This document shows positions 35,018 through 42,886 of a stretch of DNA of 64,000 bases, piece by piece. Both the position numbers and the translations under genes were made by a program. The stretch comes from Asanoa ferruginea (GTDB taxonomy: Bacteria > Actinomycetota > Actinomycetes > Mycobacteriales > Micromonosporaceae), in NCBI RefSeq assembly GCF_003387075.1, contig NZ_QUMQ01000001.1, forward strand, positions 4,526,001 to 4,590,000. The letters are read 5' to 3'. Each line of letters starts with the position of its first letter. Within the stretch, counting starts at the first letter, position 1. The notes under the pieces were generated by a model. The model did not search any database. It was not told where the DNA came from and saw only the letters and a list, made by a program, of their open reading frames with translations.

Positions 35018-35055
35018 TACATGTTCTTTCATGTGAGTACATAAAAGAACATGTA
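35018..35055. repeat. 38-bp inverted repeat, copy A of a palindrome family
   Basis: Perfect 12-bp arms TACATGTTCTTT and AAAGAACATGTA, with four further inner pairs after one mismatch. It is about 80 percent identical to the palindrome at 49681-49730. AT-rich within very GC-rich DNA. It lies between convergent transcription units, so a bidirectional terminator is possible. Confidence 0.75.
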
Positions 35056-35196
35056 AGCGCGGGCAGGGACCGTGCCCGGTCGCGACGCCCCGGACCGGCG
35101 GTGACGGGCTTAGGCCGGAATCGGACCGGCGGCCGAGCCACCGAAGGGGGCCTGGACGGTAGCCGACCGGAACGCGGCCACGGGGGGCATCGGTTC

Positions 35197-35280
35197 GGCC
35201 TGCGTCGGCCTGCGTCGGCCTGCGTCGGCCGGCGTCGGCCTGCGTCGGCCGGCGTCGGCCTGCGTCGCCCGACGTGGGCC
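35197..35280. repeat. 10-bp tandem repeats
   Basis: About eight units of TGCGTCGGCC, alternating with GGCGTCGGCC toward the right end. Confidence 0.8.
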
Positions 35281-35575
35281 CGCGCCGCCGCCGGGCTTGG
35301 CTGCGCCGGGCTCGGCTGCGCCGCGCCGGGCTGCGCCGCGCCGGGCTGCGCCGCGCCGGGCTGCGCTGCGCCGGGCTGCGCTGCGCCGCGCCGGGCTGCG
35401 CTGCGCCGCGCCGGGCCGGGCTGCGCCCGGCTACGCCGCGCCGGGCCGGGCTGCGCCGGGCTACGCCGCGCCGGGCCGGGCTACGCCGGGCTACGCCGGG
35501 CTGCGCCGGGCCGGGCTGCGCTGCGCCGGGCTGGGCTGAGCCGGGCAGGGCCGGGCTGCGCGGCGCCGGGCCGTG
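35281..35575. repeat. Pentamer-based GC tandem repeat
   Basis: Variants of CCGGG, CTGCG and CCGCG are joined into 10- and 15-bp higher-order units such as CTGCGCCGCGCCGGG. It follows directly on the 10-bp array. Confidence 0.75.
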
Positions 35576-35608
35576 TGGCTCGGTCGCGGGGATGCCGGCC
35601 GCGGTCGC

Positions 35609-36553
35609 TCAGGTGTGTCGGGCTGGGGCGCGGTTGGCCGACGGCGTTGCCTCGCGGAATGCGGTCACGAGGGGAACGAGCCAGGTCCTTGGTCGGTCGG
35701 CGAGGCGTGGGTCGAGTGCCGAGAGCATGAGGTCGGTGACGCCGGTGGCGATCAGACCGGGCACCGGTGCCACGGTTGCTGCCGGGTCGGGGCGGTCGTC
35801 GGGGCCGAAGACCACCCCTAGGCGGCCGGTCACTCGCAGGTCGGGTCGGTCGAAACCGGCTGCTGCGAGCGCGTCGCGCATCCGGGCCGGTGCGGTTGGG
35901 TCGTCGGCGTCGCGGCCCCAGCGGATCCAGCCTGTGCCGAAGCGGCCTAGCCGGCGCACCACGGCGGGGTTGATCGTGCCGCTTACCCACACCGGGATTC
36001 CGGCCGGTTTGGGCATCTGGTGGATGCCGGCGAACGACAGCTCGGGCGCCTCGTAGGCCGCGATCGGTTCGCGCCACAGGGTCTGGCATACCTCCAGGGT
36101 GTGGTCGAGCAGGCGGCCCCGGCGGCCGAACGGCAACCCGGCGGCCTCGTATTCGGCCTGCTGCCAACCGACGCCGACACCCAGGTCGAAGCGGCCGCCG
36201 GAGAGGGCGTCGAGCGTTGCCGCTGACTTGGCCAGGACCACTGGGCGGCGTAGGGCGGCCATCAGGATGTTCGTGCGGAGCCGGATCCGCGACGTCATGC
36301 CGGCCAGGACCGACAGGGTTGTCATCGGTTCTAGCCAGTGGCCGTCAGGGCCCGTCGGCTGCCGGCCGCCCTCGACCCCGCCTAGAGCGGGCTTGGCGTA
36401 GTCGTCCAGCCGCTCGCCGAAAGCGACATGGTCCGACACCGTGACCCGGTCGGCGCCGGCCTCGTCCGCTGCCTTGGCCAGGTCGAAGAGGTGTTGCCAG
36501 CCGCCCGGGTCGGTGGCCGCGAAGGACGGTAGGCCGATCGACAGCTCGATCAT
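35609..36553 (-). CDS. LLM-class F420-dependent oxidoreductase
   Basis: 314-residue luciferase-like TIM barrel. VTVSDHVAF, TNILMAALRRPVVLAKSAATLD and GGRFDLGVGVGWQQAEYEAAG are typical of the F420-using branch, though FMN cannot be excluded. The ATG at 36553 overlaps the NTF2-like stop (ATGA). Expected to perform a hydride transfer or oxygenation on a pathway intermediate. Confidence 0.85.
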   Translation of the reverse strand: MIELSIGLPSFAATDPGGWQHLFDLAKAADEAGADRVTVSDHVAFGERLDDYAKPALGGVEGGRQPTGPDGHWLEPMTTLSVLAGMTSRIRLRTNILMAALRRPVVLAKSAATLDALSGGRFDLGVGVGWQQAEYEAAGLPFGRRGRLLDHTLEVCQTLWREPIAAYEAPELSFAGIHQMPKPAGIPVWVSGTINPAVVRRLGRFGTGWIRWGRDADDPTAPARMRDALAAAGFDRPDLRVTGRLGVVFGPDDRPDPAATVAPVPGLIATGVTDLMLSALDPRLADRPRTWLVPLVTAFREATPSANRAPARHT

Positions 36554-37008
36554 GAGCGCACCTGGTCGATCGCGCGGGTTTCGGTCCAGTGGCAGATTCC
36601 CACCCGTTCGGCAATCAGCCAATCGCCGCCTGGGGCGCGGCGGTAGGTGTCGGTATATCTGATGTGCATGACGTGGTCGACGCCGCCGTGTGGAGTGGAT
36701 TCGACATGATGCGCGATGCAGTAGGTCGTGCCGGTGGCCGTGTCGCCGTCCACGTCGTAACCGCTCTGGCCTAGCAGGTGCAGCGTGGTCGCGTAGCGCG
36801 ACCGCACGTTGGCCGGCACCGCGCGCAATGCCTCGGTGCCGTCGAGGCGCACCGACGGGTCGAGGCCGTCGCCCGGCCGGAACATCCGTAGCCGCGCATC
36901 CGGGAGGAAAGCGGACGCGAAGGACGCGCCGTCGCCGTCGTCTACCGCGAACGCGTAGCGGACCGAGAGTTCGCGCAACGCCAGGTATTCATGCATCTGC
37001 GTAGCCAC
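36550..37008 (-). CDS. SnoaL/NTF2-like protein
   Basis: 152 residues, third NTF2-like protein in the window. Features are LALRELSVRYAFAVDDGD, FLPDARLRMF and a last strand GDWLIAERVGICHWTETR. Start GTG at 37008; ATG at 36996 is a good alternative. It forms a two-gene operon with the F420-type enzyme. The divergent gap to 37147 contains a KstR2-like palindrome. Confidence 0.78.
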   Translation of the reverse strand: MATQMHEYLALRELSVRYAFAVDDGDGASFASAFLPDARLRMFRPGDGLDPSVRLDGTEALRAVPANVRSRYATTLHLLGQSGYDVDGDTATGTTYCIAHHVESTPHGGVDHVMHIRYTDTYRRAPGGDWLIAERVGICHWTETRAIDQVRS

Positions 37009-37035
37009 ACCCTTGTCTTAGCAGGGTTCTCGTAC

Positions 37036-37053
37036 ACCAAGCAAGTGCTTGGT
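37036..37053. promoter_or_regulatory. KstR2-like 18-bp operator
   Basis: ACCAAGCA-AG-TGCTTGGT has perfect 8-bp arms. Bases 37040-37053 fit AnCAAGnnCTTGnT, the published KstR2 (TetR-family) consensus for steroid C/D-ring genes. It lies between divergent genes starting at 37008 and 37147. Another TetR protein could use the same sequence. Confidence 0.6.
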
Positions 37054-37146
37054 CGTTTCCGGCGCGAGTCGTTTCCTGTCAAGTCTTTACAGGATTAGCA
37101 GGATCGACTTAGGGTTCAGCTCGAGGCAAGCCTACGGAGGCACGGA

Positions 37147-38088
37147 ATGTGGGCACAGACGATCCTCGGTCCCTTCACCTGTGCGCGGATAGAGGTCGAG
37201 ACGCCGGGCGACGCGGATGTCGCCGACGGCCAGGTGCTCCTGCGCGTGCTCGCCGCCGGCATCTGTGGCAGCGACCTGCCGATGTTTCGCAGCGGCTCCG
37301 ACACGCCGATCGCGGGCTACCCGCTGCACGAGGTGGCCGGCGAGGTGGTGATCAGCCGCGACCCGACGCTGCCCGTCGGCGCCAAGGTGGTCGGCTGGGC
37401 CACCGCGCACAACGCGGCCGCCGAATATGCCGTGGTCGACGGTTCCGGGCTGCTGGCCTACGACGAGACACTCAAGCCCGTCGAGGCGATCGTGCTGCAA
37501 CCGCTGGCCTGTGTCATCGCCGCGGTGCGGGAGCAACTTTCAGCGGTCGCAGGCGCCACGGTCGCCGTACTCGGGCTCGGTCCGATCGGAATGCTCTTCG
37601 CACACGTGCTCAAAAACAGCGGCGCCCGCTCGGTCACCGGCGTCGACCGGGTCGACCGGTCCGACCTCGCCGCCGCGTTCGGCCTCGACGAGGTCGTCAC
37701 GATGTCGGGTGCCCGCTGGGTCGCCGGTCTGGGTGAGACGCGGCCCGAGATCGTGGTCGAGGCGGTCGGCCATCAGGTCGGCACGTTCGACGACGCCATC
37801 CGTGCGGTCGCCGACCGGGGTCGGGTGCTCTACTACGGCATCCCGGACGACGCGGTCTACCCGCTGCCGATGGAGGTCTTCCTCCGCAAGAACGCCACGC
37901 TGTCGGCGGGCTACACCCGCGACAAGCGCACGGCGCTGGCGGCGGCCGCGGCCTACCTCGACGCGCACCCGGATCTCGCCGGCCGCTATGTCACCCACGT
38001 CCGGCCGATGGACGACCTGCAAGGCGCGTTCGAGCTCGCGAACCGGCCGGCGAAGAGCCAACTCAAGATCGTCCTGGTCACGGAATGA
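37147..38088 (+). CDS. Medium-chain (zinc-type) alcohol dehydrogenase family protein
   Basis: 313 residues, shorter than the usual ~350 because the structural-zinc lobe is missing. AAGICGSDLPMF supplies the first catalytic-zinc Cys; the usual GHE is LHE (YPLHEVAGEVV). The Rossmann motif is GLGPIGML. Start ATG 37147 has GGAGG 6 nt upstream. First gene of the P450 operon; it overlaps the following frame by ATGA. Likely oxidises an alcohol made by the P450 or supplies its ketone substrate. Confidence 0.85.
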   Translation: MWAQTILGPFTCARIEVETPGDADVADGQVLLRVLAAGICGSDLPMFRSGSDTPIAGYPLHEVAGEVVISRDPTLPVGAKVVGWATAHNAAAEYAVVDGSGLLAYDETLKPVEAIVLQPLACVIAAVREQLSAVAGATVAVLGLGPIGMLFAHVLKNSGARSVTGVDRVDRSDLAAAFGLDEVVTMSGARWVAGLGETRPEIVVEAVGHQVGTFDDAIRAVADRGRVLYYGIPDDAVYPLPMEVFLRKNATLSAGYTRDKRTALAAAAAYLDAHPDLAGRYVTHVRPMDDLQGAFELANRPAKSQLKIVLVTE

Positions 38089-38123
38089 CCGGCCGGGGAG
38101 CAGAGCAGACCAAGGAACGCACG

Positions 38124-38330
38124 ATGAAGGACGGCACCATGAACGTGACGGTCGACTGGAACCTCTGCGACGGCAACGGCAACTGCACCGCCGAGGCGCC
38201 CGAGGTGTTCGCGCTCAACGACGACGACGAACTCGACGTGCTGCTCACCGAGCCGGGCGAGGAACTGCGGGCCGGCGTCGAGATGGCCGCGGCCGCGTGC
38301 CCCAAGCGGGCCATCACGATCGAGGGCTGA
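38124..38330 (+). CDS. 3Fe-4S ferredoxin
   Basis: 68 residues with CDGNGNC (C-x5-C) and a distal CPKRAI, the pattern of single-cluster P450 ferredoxins. ATG 38124 is preceded by AAGGA with 7-nt spacing; ATG 38139 would also give a complete protein, and 38085 would overlap the ADH stop. Carries electrons from the reductase at 38330 to the P450 at 39532. Confidence 0.87.
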   Translation: MKDGTMNVTVDWNLCDGNGNCTAEAPEVFALNDDDELDVLLTEPGEELRAGVEMAAAACPKRAITIEG

Positions 38331-39535
38331 TGGAGCGGGTGGCCGTCGTCGGCGCCTCCCTGGCCGGCCTGGAGGCGGCCAAGGAACTGCGCCGCGCCGG
38401 GTTCACCGGCGAACTCGTCGTGTTCGGCAAGGAGCCGCACCGCCCCTACGACCGGCCGCCGCTGTCGAAGGAACTGCTGGCCGGAAAGTGGCCGACCGAG
38501 AACGTGACGCTCGCGCTCGACACCGCGGTCGACGCCGACTGGCGCTGCGGCGTGCCGGTGACCCGGCTGGACGCCGGCCGGCGAATCCTCGAGGCCGGCG
38601 GCGTCGCAGAGAAGTTCGACGGCATCGTGATCGCCACCGGCGCCACCGCACTGCGGCCCGGCTCGCTGGGCGCCGGGCTGACCGGGGTGCACACCCTGCG
38701 TACCGTCGAAGATTGCCTCGCCCTGGCAGCAGACCTGCGTGCCGCGCCCGGGCGGGTGCTGGTCGTCGGCGGCGGCTTCATCGGGGCCGAGGTGGCCTCC
38801 ACCTGCCGGGCCCTCGGGCTCCCGGTGACGGTGGTCGAGGGTCTGGCCGCGCCGATGGTACGGGCGTTGGGGCCGGAGGTCGGCGGCCTGCTCGCCAAGG
38901 TGCACCGCGACCACGGCGTCGACCTGCGGCTCGGCACGACGGTGTTCCGCCTGGAGGGCGGTGCCCGGGTGGAGCGGGCGGTGCTCAGCGACGGCAGCAC
39001 GCTCGACGTCGACGTGGTCGTGCTGGCCGTCGGCGTCCGGCCGGCGACCGACTGGCTCGACGACTCCGGCCTGACGCTCGACGGAGACGGGGGAGTGGTC
39101 TGCGACGAGACCTGCCTGGCCGTTCCCGGGATCGTCGCCGCCGGTGACGTCGCGGTCTGGCCGAACCGGCTCTTCGGCGCGGCCCGGCGGGTCGAGCACT
39201 GGGACAACGCGATCCGCCAGGGCAAGCACGCGGCGCGGCGGCTGCTCGCCGGCGACGACCCGGCCGGCCAACTGCCCTACGAGCCGGTGCCGTGGGTGTG
39301 GTCCGACCAGTTCGACTGCAAGCTTCAGGTGGTCGGGTCGCCCGCGCCCCACGACGAGTTCCGGTTGGTCGCCGGCGGCGTGGGCGAGCGCAGGTTCACC
39401 GGCGTCTACCGGCGCGGCGACACGCTGGTCGCCGTCGTCGCCCTCAACTCTCCGCGCAGCATCGTCACGGGCCGCCGCCTGATCCAGGGCCGCACCCCGT
39501 GGCACGAAGCGACTATCCAGTTAGGACCAAGATGA
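38330..39535 (+). CDS. FAD-dependent ferredoxin reductase
   Basis: 401-residue reductase with two dinucleotide motifs, GASLAG near the N-terminus and GGGFIGAEVAS (~145). RPYDRPPLSKELL and the FAD-binding VPGIVAAGDVAVWP are classical for the putidaredoxin-reductase class. The start shares a base with the ferredoxin stop, and the stop overlaps the P450 start by ATGA. Confidence 0.92.
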   Translation: MERVAVVGASLAGLEAAKELRRAGFTGELVVFGKEPHRPYDRPPLSKELLAGKWPTENVTLALDTAVDADWRCGVPVTRLDAGRRILEAGGVAEKFDGIVIATGATALRPGSLGAGLTGVHTLRTVEDCLALAADLRAAPGRVLVVGGGFIGAEVASTCRALGLPVTVVEGLAAPMVRALGPEVGGLLAKVHRDHGVDLRLGTTVFRLEGGARVERAVLSDGSTLDVDVVVLAVGVRPATDWLDDSGLTLDGDGGVVCDETCLAVPGIVAAGDVAVWPNRLFGAARRVEHWDNAIRQGKHAARRLLAGDDPAGQLPYEPVPWVWSDQFDCKLQVVGSPAPHDEFRLVAGGVGERRFTGVYRRGDTLVAVVALNSPRSIVTGRRLIQGRTPWHEATIQLGPR

Positions 39536-40788
39536 GCCTCACCACCGAGCCGGCGCGGGCCGAGTTCGGCTACGACCCGTTCTCACCGGAGGTCATGGCC
39601 GACCCGTTGCCGTTCTACCGGCACCTGCGCGAGCACCAGCCGATCTACTACATGCCGGAATACGACATGTTCGCGCTGTCCCGCTTCGACGACGTCATGG
39701 AGATGCTGTCGGTCACCGACGGCACCTTCGTGCCCACCGACGGGACGCTGCCCGACCCCGGTGCGTTGCGCCGCCACAACAACGGCACGGTCATCGCGCC
39801 GACGACCGCGGAGCCGCTGCCGCCGTACTCCATGTTCGGTCCGCCTGTTCATGAGATCCTCCGCCAGGCGCATGTCGGGCCGCTGCGCGCCGGTGCGGTG
39901 CGGCGGCTCGCCGACTTCATCCGCGAGCAGGCCAACGAACGGCTCGACCTGTTGCTGCCGCGCGGGCGGTTCGACCTCACCCAGCACTACGGCGGGATCG
40001 TCGCCGCGGCCGTGCAGTGCCACCTGTTCCGGATCCCGCTGTCCGAGGCGAAGTATCTGCTCGACACGGTCAACGCCGGCTCGCTCACCGACGAGGACCC
40101 GCAGTCGGAGCGCAGCCTCAACCGCTATCGGCCGCTCGTCGAGTTGGTCGAGGGCATCGTCCGGCAGCGTCGCAAGCAGGGTGCCGACGGGACCTTCCCG
40201 CTCGTCGACGGCCTGCTGACGCTCGAACTCGACGGGCGCAAGCTGAACAACACCGAGATCGCCCAGACGTTGATCGTGGTCATCATCGGCGGGTCGGAAA
40301 CGGTCCCGAAGGTGGTCGCACATGGGCTGTGGGAACTGCAACGACACCCGGACCAGATGGCAGCGGTACGCGCGGACCTGAAGACCAACGTGCCGATCGC
40401 GTTCAAGGAGATGGTCCGGCTCTGCGGGCCCGCACAGTGGTTCGCCCGCACCGTGCAGCGCCCGACCTCGATCGGCGGCCAGGCGATGAACACCGGGCAG
40501 CGGGTGATCTTCCTGATCCCGTCGGCGGCCCGCGACGAACGCGAATACGGCCCGGACTCGGAGGAGTTCCGGTGGAACCGCGAGATCAAGCGGTGGGTCA
40601 ACTTCGCCTGGGGCAACCAGTTCTGTACGGGCTACCACCTTGCCCTACTGGAGGGCGGCATCCTCGTCGAGGAGTTCCTCCGGCGGGTTCCCGAGTTTGA
40701 AGTGCAGGAGGCTGACGCCGTGCGTCTTCCGTCGTTCTTCCAGTGGGGCTGGAACGAGCTCCCGGTCACCGTTCCGGTCGAGGACTGA
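39532..40788 (+). CDS. Cytochrome P450
   Basis: 418 residues. The I-helix is IIGGSETVP, the K-helix ExxR is EMVR, and the haem loop is FAWGNQFCTGYHLA. The loop has the required Phe, Gly, Cys and Gly but carries Gln where His or Arg usually binds a haem propionate. Its electron partners are encoded immediately upstream. Hydroxylation of a lipophilic catabolic substrate is the likely role. Confidence 0.92.
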   Translation: MSLTTEPARAEFGYDPFSPEVMADPLPFYRHLREHQPIYYMPEYDMFALSRFDDVMEMLSVTDGTFVPTDGTLPDPGALRRHNNGTVIAPTTAEPLPPYSMFGPPVHEILRQAHVGPLRAGAVRRLADFIREQANERLDLLLPRGRFDLTQHYGGIVAAAVQCHLFRIPLSEAKYLLDTVNAGSLTDEDPQSERSLNRYRPLVELVEGIVRQRRKQGADGTFPLVDGLLTLELDGRKLNNTEIAQTLIVVIIGGSETVPKVVAHGLWELQRHPDQMAAVRADLKTNVPIAFKEMVRLCGPAQWFARTVQRPTSIGGQAMNTGQRVIFLIPSAARDEREYGPDSEEFRWNREIKRWVNFAWGNQFCTGYHLALLEGGILVEEFLRRVPEFEVQEADAVRLPSFFQWGWNELPVTVPVED

Positions 40789-40793
40789 GCGCG

Positions 40794-41780
40794 ATGGTGA
40801 CGAGGTTCGGCGCCGGTCAGTTGCGCTACGAACTGGTCGAGGGCTGGGAACGACTCCCGGCGGGCTGGAGCCACCCCGATGTCGCGGGGGTGTGCACCGA
40901 CGTGGACGGCAACGTCTACCTCTACGCCCGCGGCGACCACCCGGTGATCGTCTACGACCGCGACGGAAAGTTCCTCGGCTCGTGGGGCGAGGGCCGGTTC
41001 AGCTACCGCACCCACGGCATGCACATGGGCCGCGACGGGCTGATGTATCTGGTCGACGACCTCGGCGGGTCGGTCGGCCGCCACGGCCTCGACGGCACGC
41101 TGCTCCAGGCGTTCGGCCCGGCCGGCATCACGACCGACACGGGCTATTCCGACGACCACCGCGTGGTGGAGCGGGCCGGTGCGCCCTATAACCGGCCCAC
41201 CAACGTTGCGCTGGCGCCGTCGGGCGACGTCTACGTCTCCGACGGCTACGGCAACTGCCGGGTGCACCACTTCACCGGCGACGGCGACCTGCTCGGCTCG
41301 TGGGGTTCGCCGGGCGGCGGCGCGTCGGAGTTCCGCACGCCGCACAGCGTCTGGGTGCACGACGACGGCCGGGTTTTCGTCTGCGACCGGCAGAACGAGC
41401 GCATCCAGATCTTCGACCCGGCGGGCAATTATCTGGCCGAGTGGTCAGACGTGCAGCGCCCGCAGGACATCTTCATGGGCGACGACGGCCTGGTGTACGT
41501 GGTCGAGTTGTCCTGGCACCGAGGCGAGGTGGCACCGCGGCGCGGAACGATCGACGCCTACATCCCCGGCCGGTTGTCCATCCTGGACGGTGACGGGAAC
41601 GTGCTGGTGCGGTGGCAAGAGCCTGACCTGGAACAGCCCGACGCGATCCTCGCGCCGCACGGCGTCTGGGTCGACGACGCGGGGTCGATCTACATCGCCC
41701 ACGCCACCAACACGGTCGCCGTCGGCCTCGGCCTGGTCGGGCCCGACGCGCTCACGTTCCAGAAGTTCGCCCGGGTCTGA
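40794..41780 (+). CDS. NHL/SMP-30-type beta-propeller protein
   Basis: 328 residues with at least five repeats of the type GVCTDVDGNVYLYARGDHPV, NVALAPSGDVYVSDGYGN and SVWVHDDGRVFVCDRQNE. Such propellers are often lactonases or peptidylglycine-lyase-like enzymes. There is no signal peptide, so it is cytoplasmic. Lies between the P450 and the phosphotriesterase-family gene, so a lactonase role is plausible but unproven. Confidence 0.82.
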   Translation: MVTRFGAGQLRYELVEGWERLPAGWSHPDVAGVCTDVDGNVYLYARGDHPVIVYDRDGKFLGSWGEGRFSYRTHGMHMGRDGLMYLVDDLGGSVGRHGLDGTLLQAFGPAGITTDTGYSDDHRVVERAGAPYNRPTNVALAPSGDVYVSDGYGNCRVHHFTGDGDLLGSWGSPGGGASEFRTPHSVWVHDDGRVFVCDRQNERIQIFDPAGNYLAEWSDVQRPQDIFMGDDGLVYVVELSWHRGEVAPRRGTIDAYIPGRLSILDGDGNVLVRWQEPDLEQPDAILAPHGVWVDDAGSIYIAHATNTVAVGLGLVGPDALTFQKFARV

Positions 41781-41789
41781 GGGGTCTCC

Positions 41790-42773
41790 ATGGTTTACAC
41801 AGTGCGCGGGCCGGTCGACGGTGCCGACCTCGGCTTCACGCTGATGCACGAGCACGTCATCTTCCGGGATACGGAGTTTTCGAAGGACTATCCCGACCTG
41901 AGCTGGCAGCCCGACCGGGCGGCCGCGCTGAACCGGGCGGTCACCGGGCTGCGGGCGGCGGTCGACGCGGGCGTGCGGACCATCGTCGACTGCACCGCGT
42001 TCTTCCACGGGCGTGACCTCGACTTCGTGCGCGAGGTCAACGAGCGGGTCGACGTCAACATCGTGGTCGCCACGGGAATCTATACGTTCGACTATCTACC
42101 AAACATGATCGCGCGGCGCACGCTGCGCGGCCCGGACGACCGCGACATCCTGACCGAGATGTTCGTCCGCGACATCACCGGGGGGATCGGCGACTCCGGC
42201 ATCCGGGCGCAGATCATCAAGGTGGCGACCGACCTCGAGGGCATCACGCCCAACAACGGGCGCATCCTGCGGGCGGCCGCCCGGGCCCACCGGGAGACCG
42301 GCGCCCCGATCACCACCCACACCCAGCCGCTGAAGCGCAACGGCCTGGACCAGCAGCGCCTCTTCGCCTCCGAAGGCGTCGACCTGTCCCGGGTGGTCAT
42401 CGGCCACAGCGGCGACACCACCGACCTCGACTATCTGATGGCATTGATGGACGGCGGCTCGACGACCGGTCACGACCGCTTCGGCCTCTACCTGCCGGGC
42501 TGGGCCAGCCTGCCGGAGCGGGTCGAGACCATCGCGACGCTGTGCGAACGCGGCTACTCCGACCGCATCGTGCTGTCACACGACTCGATCCTGCACAACG
42601 ACCGCAATGACTACGCGAGCCCGCGGATGGAGCCCCTGCCGGACTGGCGGATGACCCACGTGCCGGCCGACGTGGTGCCGCTGCTGCGCGAGCGGGGTGT
42701 GTCGGAGGCCGACCTGGCGAACCTGACCGTCAACGTGCCGCGCCGCATCCTGGAGGCCGGGCCGGCCTACTAG
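41790..42773 (+). CDS. Phosphotriesterase-family metal hydrolase (lactonase-like)
   Basis: 327-residue TIM barrel with the full binuclear metal set: MHEHV, the bridging Lys in IIKVATD, His in TTHTQP and IGHSGD, and Asp in LSHDS. Family members hydrolyse lactones or esters. Final gene of the P450 operon. The sequence around its stop codon is duplicated downstream. Confidence 0.88.
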   Translation: MVYTVRGPVDGADLGFTLMHEHVIFRDTEFSKDYPDLSWQPDRAAALNRAVTGLRAAVDAGVRTIVDCTAFFHGRDLDFVREVNERVDVNIVVATGIYTFDYLPNMIARRTLRGPDDRDILTEMFVRDITGGIGDSGIRAQIIKVATDLEGITPNNGRILRAAARAHRETGAPITTHTQPLKRNGLDQQRLFASEGVDLSRVVIGHSGDTTDLDYLMALMDGGSTTGHDRFGLYLPGWASLPERVETIATLCERGYSDRIVLSHDSILHNDRNDYASPRMEPLPDWRMTHVPADVVPLLRERGVSEADLANLTVNVPRRILEAGPAY

Positions 42774-42885
42774 GCCGGGTCGGGGCGGGCATGGCCAGCC
42801 GCCCTCGGCCGCAGTCGGGGGTGGGCTGGCCGGCCTACTAAGAGCCGGGGTCGGGGGCGGGTAATGGCCGGCCGCCCTCGACCCC
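42773..42885. terminator. Two GC hairpins between convergent operons, from a duplicated 3' end
   Basis: Copy 1 has GGGCGG (42783-42788) pairing with CCGCCC (42799-42804). Copy 2 is a 14-bp stem from 42847 to 42885 with one G-T pair. Segments 42760-42807 and 42828-42880 are imperfect direct repeats that both begin with GGCCGGCCTACTA, the last codons and stop of the hydrolase gene. A bidirectional terminator is likely. Confidence 0.65.
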
Positions 42886-42886
42886 C

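Larger units (their letters stand above)
34855..35608. other. Repeat-rich intergenic gap between convergent operons
   Basis: No convincing gene. From left to right it holds two short hairpins, a 38-bp inverted repeat, a run of 10-bp tandem units and about 280 bp of pentamer-based GC repeats. Open frames across it encode only low-complexity Ala/Gly/Pro/Arg strings. Confidence 0.8.

Noticed and set aside
35197-35280. Possible CRISPR array from the short repeats
   Set aside because: Units are 10 bp and directly abut with no unique spacers, and no cas genes are present. The same holds for the arrays at 49310 and 49807.
35101-35730. Plus-strand frames rich in Ala-Ala-Pro-Gly across the GC repeats
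   Set aside because: They are the translation of a pentamer tandem repeat, lack a ribosome site and have no globular part.
38085-38330. Longer ferredoxin starting at 38085
   Set aside because: The ATGA overlap is attractive, but the added 13 residues are unlike ferredoxin N-termini and a better-spaced ribosome site serves 38124.
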